DNA of 64,000 nt from Adiantum capillus-veneris (lineage: Eukaryota > Streptophyta > Polypodiopsida > Polypodiales > Pteridaceae), in assembly GCA_014529385.2 (NCBI GenBank), contig CM043952.1, positions 152,446,057-152,510,056 on the forward strand. The letters are read 5' to 3'. The notes under the pieces were generated by a model. The model made no database searches. It saw nothing but the letters and a program-made list of their open reading frames with translations, and was not told the origin of the DNA. Made by a program: the position numbers and the translations under genes. Of this stretch, positions 1-11,551 are shown piece by piece; the first letter of the stretch is position 1, and each line of letters opens with the position of its first letter.

Positions 1-2319
1 TGAGGGAAATTTTGTTATACCCCCCAGAGCTAGTGCCATAACTCATAGTTGTAGATGTCACACATGATGTGAATACAAGGGCAAGGGCAGAGACTATTGC
101 TCGCCAAACAGAGGACATGAGAGAAGCAGAGCTTAAGGAGAAAGCAAAAGTAGTAGTGGAGTCCCAGAGGCAAACAGAATGCAATGTGACCCTGTCCATA
201 GAGGCAAGCAATCAAGAAACTCTACTTTCAATGAAGGATGGTTTGCTTGCAGAGATACCATTTGTAGATGGAGCCAGAAAGCTAGCTCTGGAAAAAGTGG
301 ACATTAATTTATTGCAGAATCCAGATGCTCAGATTTCAGACACAATTATCTATGCTTGTCTTAAGTAAGTGTTACTATCTTGCTAGCTTTGAAAACTCAG
401 ATAATAGGTTTGCTAACTCAGGTAGAGTCTCTGCAGCCTGATCAAAAGTCAACTCCCACTGCACACCCACACAGAGGTGTTTCTTCTTGATCCACAAATT
501 TCAGTGATTATTAGACAAAAGAATAGTCCATCTGGGACCTTTGAGAGTTGGTTTCTCCACTCTGCTATGCTGGAAGTTACTGTCATCATCTTTCCATATG
601 AGAACAACCATCACTGGAGTCTCATATGCCTTGATATTGACCAACCAGCAGTGTGGGTGTTCAATTCAATAAAAGGAACCCACCCTGAAATTAGGCTGTA
701 AGTGTTTTGTATCAGAAAGTGTTTCTTATAGATATCCATGTAAATTTGAAGCCTCATGCTAACATCTTGACATTGCTTTGTGCAATTGTATAAAGAGGTT
801 GTTGCTTGCCTATGGCAAGCTATGTGGAAGGTATGAACTATACAAGGCCCCAATCAAAGATGTACCTGTCCCAAATCAAACCGATGGAAATTCTTGCGAC
901 TGGAGATGTCTTCTCCATGCAGAATATGTCCTGCAAAGCTACTTTGCATTAAAACCTTTCATGACTAAGGTACCCATTTGGCAATGCATTCAGTTAGTTT
1001 TGGTTTAGTCTATAAAAGAATTCTCACCATGTGGTCTTTCAATTTTGCAGAGTGCTTTAAAAAACTACACATATGATTATTTGCAAAGATACCGGGTAAG
1101 TTTAATACAACACCTGCTTACTATGTCTAACCCCAGAGAGCTTGAAGATAGCGGCTTGGATGACCGCACTATTGATCTAACAAAACATGACGTGCCACCA
1201 CGACAAACCCCTGCATCCGATACAGTGGAATCACAACGGGCCGAGGGGGTCATATCAGCAGAAGATGAAAGAGCCGAGGATGAGGAAAGGTCAAATGAGC
1301 ATATGGAAGGTGCTAGTGTACAACCAGAGGAGACAATGAAAGAGCCAAGTCAGCCAGTGGAGGAGCCAAAAGAGCCTATGGCTGAAACCCAAGATGAGGA
1401 AAGCAGGCCTATAGATGAGCAAAAGGATATGGATTAGGAAAGCAAGCCTAGGGATGAGCAAACTGATATGGATCAGGCAAGGATGTATGAGGCAAGCCGA
1501 TCAACCAAGGGAGAGGAAAAGACCTTGGAGGAAACCTTGAATGAGGCAGAAAGAGCCATGGGGGAGACCCCTGATGAAGATGTGAATGATGACTATGAAG
1601 ATAAAGCAGAGGAGAGCAACAACGACATGAACACTACAGAGACCCAGTATGGACCCTTGCTACCTGTAGATACGGTTGTTCCGGTAATGTCTATTCAAGT
1701 ATGGCAAAATATGTTCAGCTTCTAACTACTTATATGTACTTGTCAACTTTTACAGAGGTTGATTATCTTGGACGTCAATGGATTGCTGCTGATGCGGGTG
1801 CCTCTCGGTGACAGAGAACCCTTTGAGGATTTGCAAACGTCTCAGATGGGAACTTGTCGAGTCGTGGTTCGTCCAGGAACCAAGGAATTTATTCAGTTTC
1901 TTCTTCTGCGCTTCAGAGTTGCCATATGGTCTTCAATGCAAAGGAAAAACTTGTCGCCACTAGTTGCAATAGTTTGCAGTGTAGGCCACGCTCACACGTC
2001 AGATTTTGCCTTTTTGTATGATCAAAGAAAATGCGTTACCGTTGAGGGCCACTACCACCCTAAAAAACCACACTTACCTCTTTTGTACAAACCGTTTAGC
2101 CAAATCGGTATACCCTTTGATGCAACTAATACACTACTGATTGATGATACTCCTGAAAAGGGAGAACTAAATCTGCCGGGAACAACTGTCTCACCACCTT
2201 CTTTCGAGGGGCATTCCTTCGATTTTTACCTTGAAGACATTCTGATTCCATACTTACAGAAATTGTATCTCAGTCCATTGTTCACGGACGAGTTTGTACT
2301 TTCTAATGAATTAAGATGA
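1..2319 (+). pseudogene. Element A gene H, 3' part: end of H3-like region, Ulp1-like protease, acidic linker, FCP1-like domain
   Basis: By comparison with element B the exons are 1-364, 437-697, 786-969, 1051-1683 and 1756-2319. Exons 2, 3 and 5 have the same lengths as in B (261, 184 and 564 nt). The Ulp1-like core keeps the His-Trp of the HHWSL motif and the Gln-x5-Cys motif, but the residue after the catalytic Cys is Asp (SCDW) where B has Gly. The FCP1-like exon keeps DVNGLLL and LIDDTPEKG. Breaks: TAA at 39-41 where B has CAG (Gln), TAG at 1435-1437 where B has GAG (Glu), and the exon 3 acceptor reads GCAA instead of GCAG. The gene is most likely non-functional, although most of the reading frame survives. 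Confidence 0.85.
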
Positions 2320-2347
2320 CTCTTCTATCATGTCTTTGTCTTGTCTA

Positions 2348-2349
2348 AC

Positions 2350-2400
<51 letters not shown>
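2348..2400. repeat. (GA)n microsatellite between the convergent H and L genes of element A
   Basis: About 50 bp of GA dinucleotides lie just after the H stop. Element B has a CT/TA tract at the same place (26872-26955), so this spacer is prone to microsatellite growth. Short reading frames here are artefacts of the repeat. Confidence 0.95.
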
Positions 2401-2404
<4 letters not shown>

Positions 2405-2523
2405 ACATGGTAAAGAAATGTATTTCAAGCACACTTTTTCACAGGGCACAATTGAAAAATGAGCTCAATAAACTTCATGTCTTGAAAGTCATTTGTATAC
2501 ACTTGGGTTCACAAGAATATCTG

Positions 2524-3944
2524 TTACATTGACACTACTTCAACCCGACCATCCAACTCTTTGCACAAAATATCTTTTTCCCTTCGCCGCATCACATTAC
2601 GACCAGCTAGGAAAAAGGAAAAATCTGATAGGTCTTTGTCCATTGACTCTTCAATTATGTCATGCCGCAAATGTTGAAGACTGCATAGCTACCTTATTGT
2701 AACCACCAACAGTAGGCCATGCTCTTTATCAATCACTTCCACATCCACAGCAGGATTATCTTCCAAACCAGCAGAAACCTGGTCCATAGGAATGTACTTA
2801 CCGTTGAGCATTTGTGATCGCATATACCAAAACGAGAGTAACAGTGATTGGCTTGCAATTATGTACTTGACAACTAGAGTATCAAGCGCGACCTCGCACC
2901 GTAAACCAATCTCTTCCTTTGCATACCATCCTTTGTCAAGAAGTTTGTCATAGGATGACTACTGAAATGACTTGCACATGAACATAGTTTTCGTAACTCG
3001 GATGTTGTAGCTATGAAACAGCTCTATGAAGAGTGCAATAGGACAGAAGTTTGCAATTCTAACCAGTTTGGTGGGAATAGAGCTACGTAGAGACCTTTGT
3101 ATATCCTTGTAGAGCTTACTTCGCATTGCCTCCACCATTGTTTCCTCGGGAACTGGCCAGTCCATAGTGTTCCAATCGGTTGGTAGAGGCACTTTCACCA
3201 ACATGCCATTCTTATTCCCTGAGCTGAGTTGGTAAAAGTGGTCATAAAAAAAGATTCCCTCATCAGCCAGTCTTTTGCTGCTCCTCCCTGAATACTGTAG
3301 AGAACCAATGTGGGCATGAACAACATGGAAGAGGCCTATTATGCACTCCACAGGCTCCCATTGCTCATAAGAAGAGGGATAAACATCTGCAATATATATA
3401 AGAAGAGTTAAACTTAGAGTATCAATAAGTACAAATGACAAATCTAATGTAATTGAGCTGTGAAGAATGGAGACATTGCTCATAACAAGCGGGAGAAACA
3501 TTGCAAAATATATAAGAAAAGTTATAATGAGAGTATCAGTAAGTTCACATGTCAAGAGTACTTACAATTGCAACGTGGTTGATGTATATCTGATACATTT
3601 CCACCATTTGCTATCACCTCTGGATGGGTAAACACATGCTGAACAAGAACTTCCTTTACAGATCTTTTGCCGATTTCAACTTTGAAATCCAACACTCTGG
3701 CCTTCCATGCTGAGCGGTAAACGTTGATACCACTAGACCTCTTGGGTCTTCTTGGTTGCATGAGGACCCATGAACCTTTGTTTATCCTTTGTCCAACCCA
3801 TTGGTTTTCTGCACTTATTGAAGCTGGTATTGTAATTGAGGATATGCTACTACTTGGCCTTCTAGGCAAAGTGCAGTTGTTGGTTGTTGGTGTGAGAGAC
3901 AGTAAACACCTGGAGCCTCTTGGGCGAGAAGACGTGGACGCCAT
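2524..3944 (-). pseudogene. Element A gene L (unknown protein, one nonsense codon)
   Basis: Two exons, 3944-3566 (379 nt) and 3386-2524 (863 nt), match the lengths of gene L in element B exactly. One in-frame TAG at 2961-2959 lies where B has CAG (Gln), a C-to-T change. As in B, the intron contains a tandem duplication of the exon 2 splice-acceptor region. The product is not recognised: the N-terminus is rich in Ser, Arg and Pro, and no known fold is visible. The gene is convergent with gene H. Confidence 0.85.
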
Positions 3945-4265
3945 AGCTCTCAGAGAAAAGCTTTAGTGGAGGGAGATTCACTTTGAAAGCATTCTAATGG
4001 AGGGAAAGTGTTTTAGAATTCCAATATCTTGTGCGGGCTTAATGGTCACCCTCCAGTACGTTAATGACCATAAGAGAATATCAGAAGTGGGACCACATGC
4101 AAGCACCTAAAAGCTCGGTAAAAGGAAGGAAATTACGATGCTACAATACTAGATTCGTGAAAGTTTTATGCTATTTTTCTATTTTTTGAGTCTTTCCACG
4201 TACTTTCCTACGTAATGTAGCCTTCGTGCTCATTGGACGCGCTCTATTATTCTCTCTCTTCATAT

Positions 4266-4298
4266 GGCCCTCCAAATGACCTCTGAAATTTTTTAATG
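4266..4298. repeat. Terminal inverted repeat of element A
   Basis: A 33-bp end matches the ends of element B (24972-25004 and 36560-36592). It has a few changes in the outer part, but the inner GAGGTCATTTGGAGGGCC is identical. The sequence directly inside the TIR (ATATGAAGAGAGAGA and onward) also matches B's left end. Confidence 0.9.
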
Positions 4299-5751
4299 AG
4301 GAGGGAAAATAGGGATCCAAAGGGGGGGCCATCTCTAAAAGATCCATGTGCAATAATGGGCTTAAAAGACCCTAAGGTTCAGTCCATTAAGACTTCCAAA
4401 ATGCTAAGGTTTCAAAATTCAAAGGTAGTGTCCAAAGGTCAAACATTGGGGGAATTGGATGCCTTGTGTGTGTCCCAAAAGTCTTTGGCAATCCCTACAT
4501 AGGAGGGGGCAAGCCTTGCAAGTAGGGGATGAGAGAGAAACACACACATACACACACAAAATCCCTTTACACAAAGGGAATGAGGGACACATGTCAGCTC
4601 CCTAGCCCAGATGCCCACAAGGTGTACCCAATTCCTATTGGATGGCCTTGGAGGTGGACCAACGAGAATTAGGCTAGAGTAAATCTAGTTTAATTAATTT
4701 AAAAACACTTAATAAAAGAACCAATAAGAAGTAAGCTCTCTAGAAGACTATTGGATAGTCTCCCAAGGGGACCAATGAGTATTCAACAGCCCAATGGCTT
4801 GCTTTATTCCTATTGGCCAGGAGGCAAAGGGGTCCATTGAGAGTTTAGTTGCATTTATTAATTACCTAAAGCTCTCATAAAAGGGGAAAGGGGGACACAT
4901 GTAAGAAGGCTATCACTTATGCGGCTTAATTACCATTGGCTAAGCCTGGGGAGGTTCAATAGGATGCTAGGAAGAGAAAATAGTAAGAGGGGTCGACCAA
5001 GAGAGAGAGGGGGCTGATTCTTACAAGGCATTATCACACACACACTCACACAATGTCATGTGTGAAGTAAAGAAGTCTCTCTCTCCTTCTCAAGCTTTAA
5101 TGGAAAGCTTATCACCTACTCCAAGCTTGTGAGAAGGAAGGCTACACCAACAACTCTTGGCTTTGTGATGCAAATCCAACCAAGATCCAAGCTTCATTGA
5201 ATGCTCATTTCCTTTACCATGATAATTACTAAGATAAGCTATGCTAATATGAGTGATTATGTGAGGATATGTACATCTTTCTCGTAAGAATACTCCTTCT
5301 TCCTCTCAATGTACTCTCATACCCCACTAGCTCTCACCATCTTCGAAGGTGTGTGAGGTCTTGGGTCTGAGACCATGAGGGAATTGATGTTGTGTTTGAT
5401 AAGTGTTTTGCATAGTGCACGAAGTTTCCATCTTCATTGCACTATCTAGTATTGAAGGAACACAAGAAATTGTATTGTTAAATTACTCTCTTGATGGGAG
5501 AAACCATAATACAAAGCCTTTTGGAGGGGGGCCCGGCTCCATGCAAATCCGGTCCTCAACTGTTGTCAATTGCTTAATTTCTCTCTCTTTTGAAGTATTG
5601 TTCATGCTCTCTAACTAGGTGTTATGATTTTTGTTGCTCTCTCCAGCCAAGCACTCTTGTTATTCTCACTAAGAAGATATTCTAATGAAATGCTCACTAC
5701 GTTCATGCTATTTTCCGCTAAACACAAGTTACTAGGCCATTAAATGTTACA
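4299..5751 (+). mobile_element. RT2-family LTR (solo or 3' LTR), interrupted by element A
   Basis: Read on the plus strand this is the same LTR as RT2's, diverged. Shared tracts include the region around GACAACAGTTGAGGACCGG (read on the opposite strand), the CTCTTGATGGGAGAAACC block, and the end GGCC...TGTTACA at 5751. No primer-binding site follows 5751; the sequence runs straight into element C's gene H. It is therefore a 3' or solo LTR inserted in element C. Its 5' part lies beyond element A, outside the window. Confidence 0.8.
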
Positions 5752-6811
5752 CATGCAGAGGCACTATGCTGATCAAAACTTGCAACTCCTCTTCGTTCTC
5801 TTCGTTGATTTGCTCTAAAATAATCGACTCATCTGATAAAGGCTCCTCGTTGGATGGCCCTTGTGAAGCAGAGCCTTTCCCTTGACTTTCTTGAGCTTCA
5901 TCCATGGCTGCCTCAGGCTCCTCCCTAATAGGCACATGGGACTCCCTAATAGGCACATGGTCCTCCCTTACAGGCAAAGAATCGTCCCTTATAGGCACAG
6001 GCTCCGGATCCTCCATGCCTTGCTCATTTTCCTTCAATATTGGTTCCTCCATAAATTCCTCAGGGTCCACCCTCGCCTGCTCATGCCCCTCATCAGCTTG
6101 CCCATCTGTGTCATTCCTCTCTGTGGCCCTGGCCTGCTCATGCCCCTCATTGTTATCCTCCCTTACTGGCTTCGGATCCTCCATGCCTTGCTCATTTTGC
6201 GGTCTAGCTCGCTCCTCCATAACTGTCTCTGTTTCTTCCATGACTGCCTCGGGGTCCACCCTGACTTGCTCATGCCCCTCTGAGGCTGTCGCAGCCTGTC
6301 CATATGTGTCGTTTCTCTCGACCCGTGATCGTGTCCTTCTGCTGTTTAATTCAGCCCTAGAAGACTCTGTCTGTCGTGCACGAGGATGGAGAGGGGGTAT
6401 GTTCAAAATATCCATTGTTCTCATATCCCAGATAGGTACTGGCTGAAGCAGCCCATCTTAGCAGAAGCACAGTCTCCAAAGAGTGTCAAAATCCCGCGGC
6501 ATGATAGCTGTGCGGTGTGCATGGACAGCTAGTATATATCCATCACTGAAGAATTCAACAAGGTAGTGTTCTGCAATTTCTTAAAGATAGAGAAGTGCAC
6601 TGCTGGCCCATCGCATGCCAACTTTCCACTGCTCACAAATCTCTTGTACTACTCGCTAGAAAGGAAGATGTGGAATAGCCGGTTGAACGTGTTGTTCGAT
6701 CCTTCGCAGCTCTTGTAGTACACCTTTGTGCGCCTCATATCGGCTTCTTCTTGCTTGAGCATTCAAAGCGTCACCTGCTGCCCTTCTAGGCGTGGCCTTT
6801 GCACGAGACAT
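5752..6811 (-). pseudogene. Element C gene H, 5' part: histone H3-like domain plus acidic repeat region
   Basis: One reading frame runs from ATG at 6811 to the LTR junction at 5752, broken only by TAG 6658-6656, TAA 6583-6581 and TAA 6460-6458. The start reads MSRAKATPRRAAGD, resembling the H3 tail. It continues with H3 helix signatures: LQELRRIEQ (H3 LREIRRYQ), HLPF-stop-RVVQEI (H3 LPFQRLVREI), SSALLYL-stop-EIAEHYLV (H3 SSAVMALQEASEAYLV) and AVHAHRTAIMPRD (H3 AIHAKRVTIMPKD). The first two stops replace Gln residues conserved in H3. Downstream lies a Glu-rich region with repeated EGHEQARVDPE and NEQGMEDPEPV units. The Ulp1 and FCP1 exons are lost beyond the LTR. Confidence 0.9.
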
Positions 6812-6870
6812 CTCTATAAATAGCATAACAGACATGTCATTTGTCAGCACAGGGGACTCAACATTTCACA

Positions 6871-7600
6871 AATAGTCAGTACCAAGCGAACAGGTACATC
6901 AAACAGAGTTTGTCTTCCCTTATTCGCTTGGATCTCACCTCACAAAAGTGTAATAGCAAACATCATTAATATTTTTCGAGGTCAGTACCAAGCGAACATG
7001 TGCATCGGATAGAGTTTTCTTTCCCTTATTTGCTTGGTACTGACCTCAGAAAAGTGTAATAGCAAACATCATTTACATTTTCCAAGATCAGTACCAAGAG
7101 AACAGGTGCATCGAACTGAGTTTGCCTTCCCTTATTTGCTTGGTACTGACCTTAGAAAAGTGTAATAACAAACATCATTTATATTTTCCGAGGTCAATAC
7201 CAAGCGAACAGGTGCATCGAACAGAGTTTGCCTTCCCTTATTTGCTTGGTACTAACCTCACAAAAGTGTAATAGCAAACATCATTTATATTTTTTGAGGT
7301 CAATACCAAGCGAACAGGTGCATTGAATAGAGTTTGCCTTCCCTTATTCGCTTGGTACTGACCTCAGAAAAGTGTAATATCAAACATCATTTATATTTTT
7401 TGAGGTCACTATACCAAGCAAACAGGTGCATCGAAAAGAGTTTGCCTTCCCTTATTCGCTTGGTATTGACCTCAAAATAGTGTAATAGCAAACATCATTT
7501 ATATTCCTTGAGGTCAGTACCAAGCGAAAAGGTGCATTGAATAGATTTTGCCTTCCCTTTTTTGCTTGGTACTGACGTCAAAAAAATGTAATAGCAAGAG
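6871..7600. repeat. Tandem array of seven palindromes (105-108 bp period), core GTACCAAGCGAA
   Basis: Units begin near 6875, 6981, 7086, 7193, 7299, 7405 and 7513. Each holds an inverted repeat of about 19 bp (GAGGTCAGTACCAAGCGAA and its complement) around a spacer of about 30 nt ending in TTTGCCTTCCCTTA. The array lies between the divergent H-like and M-like genes of element C, upstream of gene H. It is probably a binding-site (iteron-like) region. It is not a CRISPR array, because the units are whole hairpins with no unique spacers. Confidence 0.9.
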
Positions 7601-7602
7601 AA

Positions 7603-8680
7603 CAGGTGCAACAAAATACCAATGTGAAGTAGATGAATGATAGCTCCATTGAACTCAAGATGAGTCCATGCTGACCTAACTGTCATGTCGTGCCCTCCCA
7701 TCACCTCCCCTAATCTAGGGGGGGGTAGTACCACTGCTTCTCCCTCCCACGTCTACATCTCATGAAAACACATGGCGGTACTCCAACCCATCGCCTCTCA
7801 GACCACTCATTAGCCATAACCTAGGCCTTGCTTTTCAGGCATGTGCGTCTAGTCTATTTAACCAACAGTTTTTTCAGAACCTCCCTCAAGGTTTCGCAGA
7901 GCAACTACAGGAAGCTTGGAAAAGTGGTGATGCCTTTCGAATGGACACTCCCACAGCGCCAATAGGACTGCATCCGGGCCCTCCTCATGAGGTCCCCTAT
8001 TGGTCCTCCCCCGATGGTATCCTTAACGTTCTCCACCGACAGAGCCCGGGAGTGGATGCTATCAACACGGGAGTCAATCCTCGAGGTAAGCCGCTGGTAA
8101 TTTTGCGTGCCTCAACTGCCAAACCAACACCGCCATCCTTTCCCCCTTAGTACCAACCCTTGGAAGCTCAGAAATTCTTTTCCTTTTTGGTCCCCTTTTT
8201 TCAAGCTCCTAGTTTGAAGATCTTATTTGCTAGATGCTCTATGCAGGATGCTAACCTCAAGCTGGAACAAATGAGGATCTACATGCACGAGTCTCAATCC
8301 TCAAAGACTCTCTCGATGCAAGAAGGGTTGAAGACCTGCAGGCATTGGTTCGCCGAGAATGGCTCTCTAGATGTTATCTATAATTGGGTACAGGAGATGA
8401 AGGATGAAGTGCTTGAGCTAGCCAGTAAATATGAGGAAGCCCTGAACTTTGCCAAAAAGCTTCTAGAAGAGATAGACTGGCTGTGAAGAAAAAGGATTAA
8501 CTTCTAACTGTTTATTGCCAGCTGTATCCCCTGGAAATTAGTAGACCACTTTTTGTAAAGTCTGAAACTTAGCCTTTGGGCCTGTCCCTAGTGCTTTCTA
8601 ACCCTCATTCCCCTCCATGAGTGTTAAGTTATAATTTTGCTTCTCCCTTATAAATTCAAAACGCGTATTTGGTTAAAAAA
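7603..8680. other. Anonymous insertion inside the palindrome array
   Basis: The array sequence GAACAGGTGCAACAAAA stops near 7612 and resumes near 8680 as GAACAGGTGCAATAAAC, so about 1 kb seems to have been inserted into a unit. Short open frames lie at 7941-8150 (Pro-rich) and 8160-8486. The latter has a helical, Glu/Lys-rich C-terminus (KYEEALNFAKKLLEEIDWL) resembling a piece of retroelement gag or coiled coil, but I do not recognise it. I could not identify terminal repeats or a target duplication. Confidence 0.4.
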
Positions 8681-8950
8681 GAACAGGTGCAATAAACAGG
8701 GTTTACCTTCCCTTATTTTCTTAGTACTGACCTCAAAAAAGTGTAATAGAAAACATTATTTATATTTTCCAAAGTCAGTACCAAGCGAACAGGTGCATCG
8801 AACAAAGTTTGCCTTTCCTTATTCACTTGGTACTGACCTCAAAAAAGTGCAATAGAAAACATCATTAAAAAATACAATGGTCAGTACCAAGCGAACAGGT
8901 GCAACAAACATGGTTTACCTTCCCTTATTTGCTTGGTACTAATACAAGTG
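8680..8950. repeat. Continuation of the GTACCAAGCGAA palindrome array (about three units)
   Basis: Palindrome units near 8683, 8774 and 8880 match those at 6871-7600, with the same arms and the same TTACCTTCCCTTA loop. The first unit lacks its left arm, which lies on the other side of the insertion. Confidence 0.85.
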
Positions 8951-9287
8951 CACAAAAGTGTAGTAGCATACCTCTTCACTGTGTGTAGAGTTCTGTGTCA
9001 CTAAAGCACTGCAAAACAGGAGTAAGAGGAGGATGCGCAGAAAGGAGGAGCACTAGAGAGTAAGAGGAGATGCGCAAAAAGGGTTGGGAGCACAAAAGAG
9101 ATGGTTTGCTTACCGCGTAGCGTCGACGGGGGTAGAGTTAAAATGATGGATAGTAGAGGATGCAAAAAGAGGCAAAAGAGCACTCATCTGGGGCGAGGGT
9201 ATATATAGCTAAAATGTTTGGCGGGGGTACTGTCTCTAAACTTAGAATGCTTACCTCGGCGAGGGTGACAACTTCACTTATGCGCAT

Positions 9288-9595
9288 GATTACACCCAAG
9301 ATTGTGGTTGGTAGATCAAACTGCATGGGAATCTGAGCCCATTTATTACTGGTTGTCCTTGAGCACAACCCACGTGCATTTTACGAGTGACCATTTAGAG
9401 TCAGACGCCAATCGCCCTTGCAGACACCATCTCCATCTCAAGATTACACCCAAGATTGTGGTTGGTAGATCGTACTGCATGGGAATCTGAGCCCATTTAT
9501 TACTGGTTGTCCTTGAGCGCAACCCACGTGTATTTTACGTGTGACCATTTAGAGTCAGACGCCAATCGCCCTTGCAGCCACCATCTCCATCTCCA
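9288..9595. repeat. 154-bp tandem duplication
   Basis: Two copies of a segment beginning GATTACACCCAAGATTGTGG lie at 9288-9441 and 9442-9595, differing at a few positions. They sit in the intergenic region of element C, with no coding signal. Between 8960 and 9288 I see only a TATATATAG-containing AG-rich stretch. Confidence 0.9.
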
Positions 9596-9798
9596 AGTAG
9601 AACAAACAGATTGCCATTGCCTTTGACTTTTCTGCACTATTTCCCTTGGCCACCTCTAGTGATCCTGCGTTGAGCGACCTCCACTGGTTTGAGTCCTTTG
9701 CTGCCGTGTCGCCATCACTGTCGCCACCTTCTGGTTCTTGCTCTCAACGGACTGCAACATCACCATTCAACTTGGCACCACTGGATATTGCAGAGAAA

Positions 9799-9835
<37 letters not shown>

Positions 9836-9850
9836 CCCCCCCCCCCCCCT
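9799..9850. repeat. (CT)n followed by poly-C
   Basis: About 34 bp of CT dinucleotides run into a run of C residues. The next 280 bp (9850-10130) are AT-rich and hold no gene. Confidence 0.95.
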
Positions 9851-10136
9851 CTTCTTGTGTGCTGTTAATTGTGTGCACACCGAAGCCACTGCATTACGAG
9901 GTTAGAGCACAATGGGGACAACACTCTTAGGGCCAAAGAGTGGTCGTTAGGGTTAGATTAGAAGTCTTACACCGCATGGTTGGAATAATTACTCCTTATG
10001 TGACCGTGCCTGAGTTGTTATTCAATGTTATGTTTGGGCATAGTTAGTGAGTAGGCCTATATATCTATTATTGATAACATTAAATGTTATGTTCTAATTA
10101 ATCCACTTGTTCCAAATGGATGTGTGTACAGCGGAA

Positions 10137-10660
10137 AGTCAACTTGGGTCAGAACTAAGCAAACAGGGCCCTTCGGAGATTCTTGGGCCCCTATTCGCCT
10201 GGTTCTGACTCAAGTGACGTCACCTATTATGACATTAGCGCACAGGACAGAACCAAGCGAATAGAGACCTTGAGGGATACTCGAGGCTCAATATTTGCTT
10301 GGTTATGACACCAAATATAGACCAATTTTGAATAGTAGTTTTGGCTTGCGTTTTCTTTCAATCATGGGGGGATCATAGTCCTGGAGACAGACATAGTGGG
10401 TACAACGAAAATTCAACTTGGGTCAGAACCAAGTAAATAGGGCCCTTCGGTGATTCTTGGGGCCCCTATTTGCCTGGTTTTGACTCAAGTGATGTCACCA
10501 ATTATCACATTAGCGCATGGGATAGAACCAAGTGAATAGAGACCTTGAGGGATACTCGAGGCTCAATATTCGCTTGGTTATGACACCAAATACATACCAA
10601 TTTTGAATAGTAGTTTTACCTTGCTTTTTCTTTCAGTCATGGGGATCATAGTCCTGGAGA
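10137..10660. repeat. Two tandem 260-bp units, each with two imperfect hairpins (core CAGAACCAAGCGAATAG)
   Basis: Units start near 10137 and 10395. Each holds two inverted repeats: GGTCAGAACCAAG...GCCTGGTTCTGAC around a TTCGG-containing loop, and CAGAACCAAGCGAATAG...TTTGCTTGGTTATG. The arm resembles the GTACCAAGCGAA arm of the upstream array, so both arrays share an ACCAAGCGAA core. They sit just upstream of the M-like gene. The second unit runs into the M-like reading frame near 10640. Confidence 0.85.
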
Positions 10661-11551
10661 CATATGTTGTGGGCGAGGATACATGTGAAGAAAAACTATT
10701 CACGTTCTTAAACAACTCCCGTGATCATCACCGTGCACCAGAACTATCAGGAATGTTTAATGCAAAGTTTTCTATACAGAGGATTATAGATTGCTCATTT
10801 GAGTACCTACAAACCCATTTGCAACAGTATGAGGCAGTCATTTGTGACAATTCCATGACAGTTGATGGCATGAGATATGTGCACCCAGTCGACCTTGACC
10901 CTGACAAGAGTGCTTCAAGGAGCCTGAATCGCTGTCTAAAAAAGTGTCCCTCCAATGTACTGCTTGTACAAGACAGGTGTATGAAGCACTTCAAAAAGTG
11001 TCACTTAGTGGAATTCTACCACGGGTTTGTCTGTTACTTATACTCCCGGGGATTCACTCTATATACAAAACGGGACGCCACCTACGAGCGGACAACTTTG
11101 ATAAAACCCCTATATACGACTCAGATTACGAAATATGACCCCCCTTTCTACGCTTATACATCAATCAATGAAGAAAACTATCATACCCCTATCTTACATA
11201 TAAAATTTAGGTCTCACATAATCTAATTGAGTAAAACTAGTCAAAGAGTGTGTAGCATAGTGACTGGCAACGTATTAAGAAACCATTTGTGTTGATAACT
11301 AGACATGCCCTAAATGTGCCTTAGTTTGACTCTCAAAATGCCCGATCATCCTACACTCGGGCTATTCATCCATTTCTCACCCATCCAACGCTGGTGTAAA
11401 TCAACCCTTGACCTACTCAGAATCAGTCCTTATCTATGAACGGTTGGATGCAAAATTTGATGTGTGAATGATAAAAAGCTTCCCCAAAACTCATTCAAGT
11501 TTTAGTGCACACTGGTGACCAATCATTACAAGTAATCAACCTGGATCAGGT

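Larger units (their letters stand above)
1..4298 (-). mobile_element. Element A: partial copy of the H3-carrying TIR transposon
   Basis: This is an inverted copy of the left 4.3 kb of element B (24972-29260), very similar throughout. It ends at 4298 with the same terminal inverted repeat and is cut by the window start inside the H3-like gene. It carries gene L (minus strand) and the 3' part of gene H (plus strand). In-frame stops at 39-41, 1435-1437 and 2959-2961, and a lost splice acceptor near 785, mark it as decayed. It sits inside an LTR related to RT2, whose remainder is 4299-5751. Confidence 0.9.

Noticed and set aside
5752..6811. A ciliate-like genetic code in which TAA/TAG encode Gln
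   Set aside because: Other genes here (L, H, M and T of element B) end normally at TAA or TGA and have no internal TAA/TAG. Decay by C-to-T change explains the stops.
6871..8950. CRISPR-like look of the regularly spaced repeats
   Set aside because: Each unit is a full palindrome and the spacers between arms are themselves repeated; there are no unique spacers or cas genes, and the DNA is eukaryotic.
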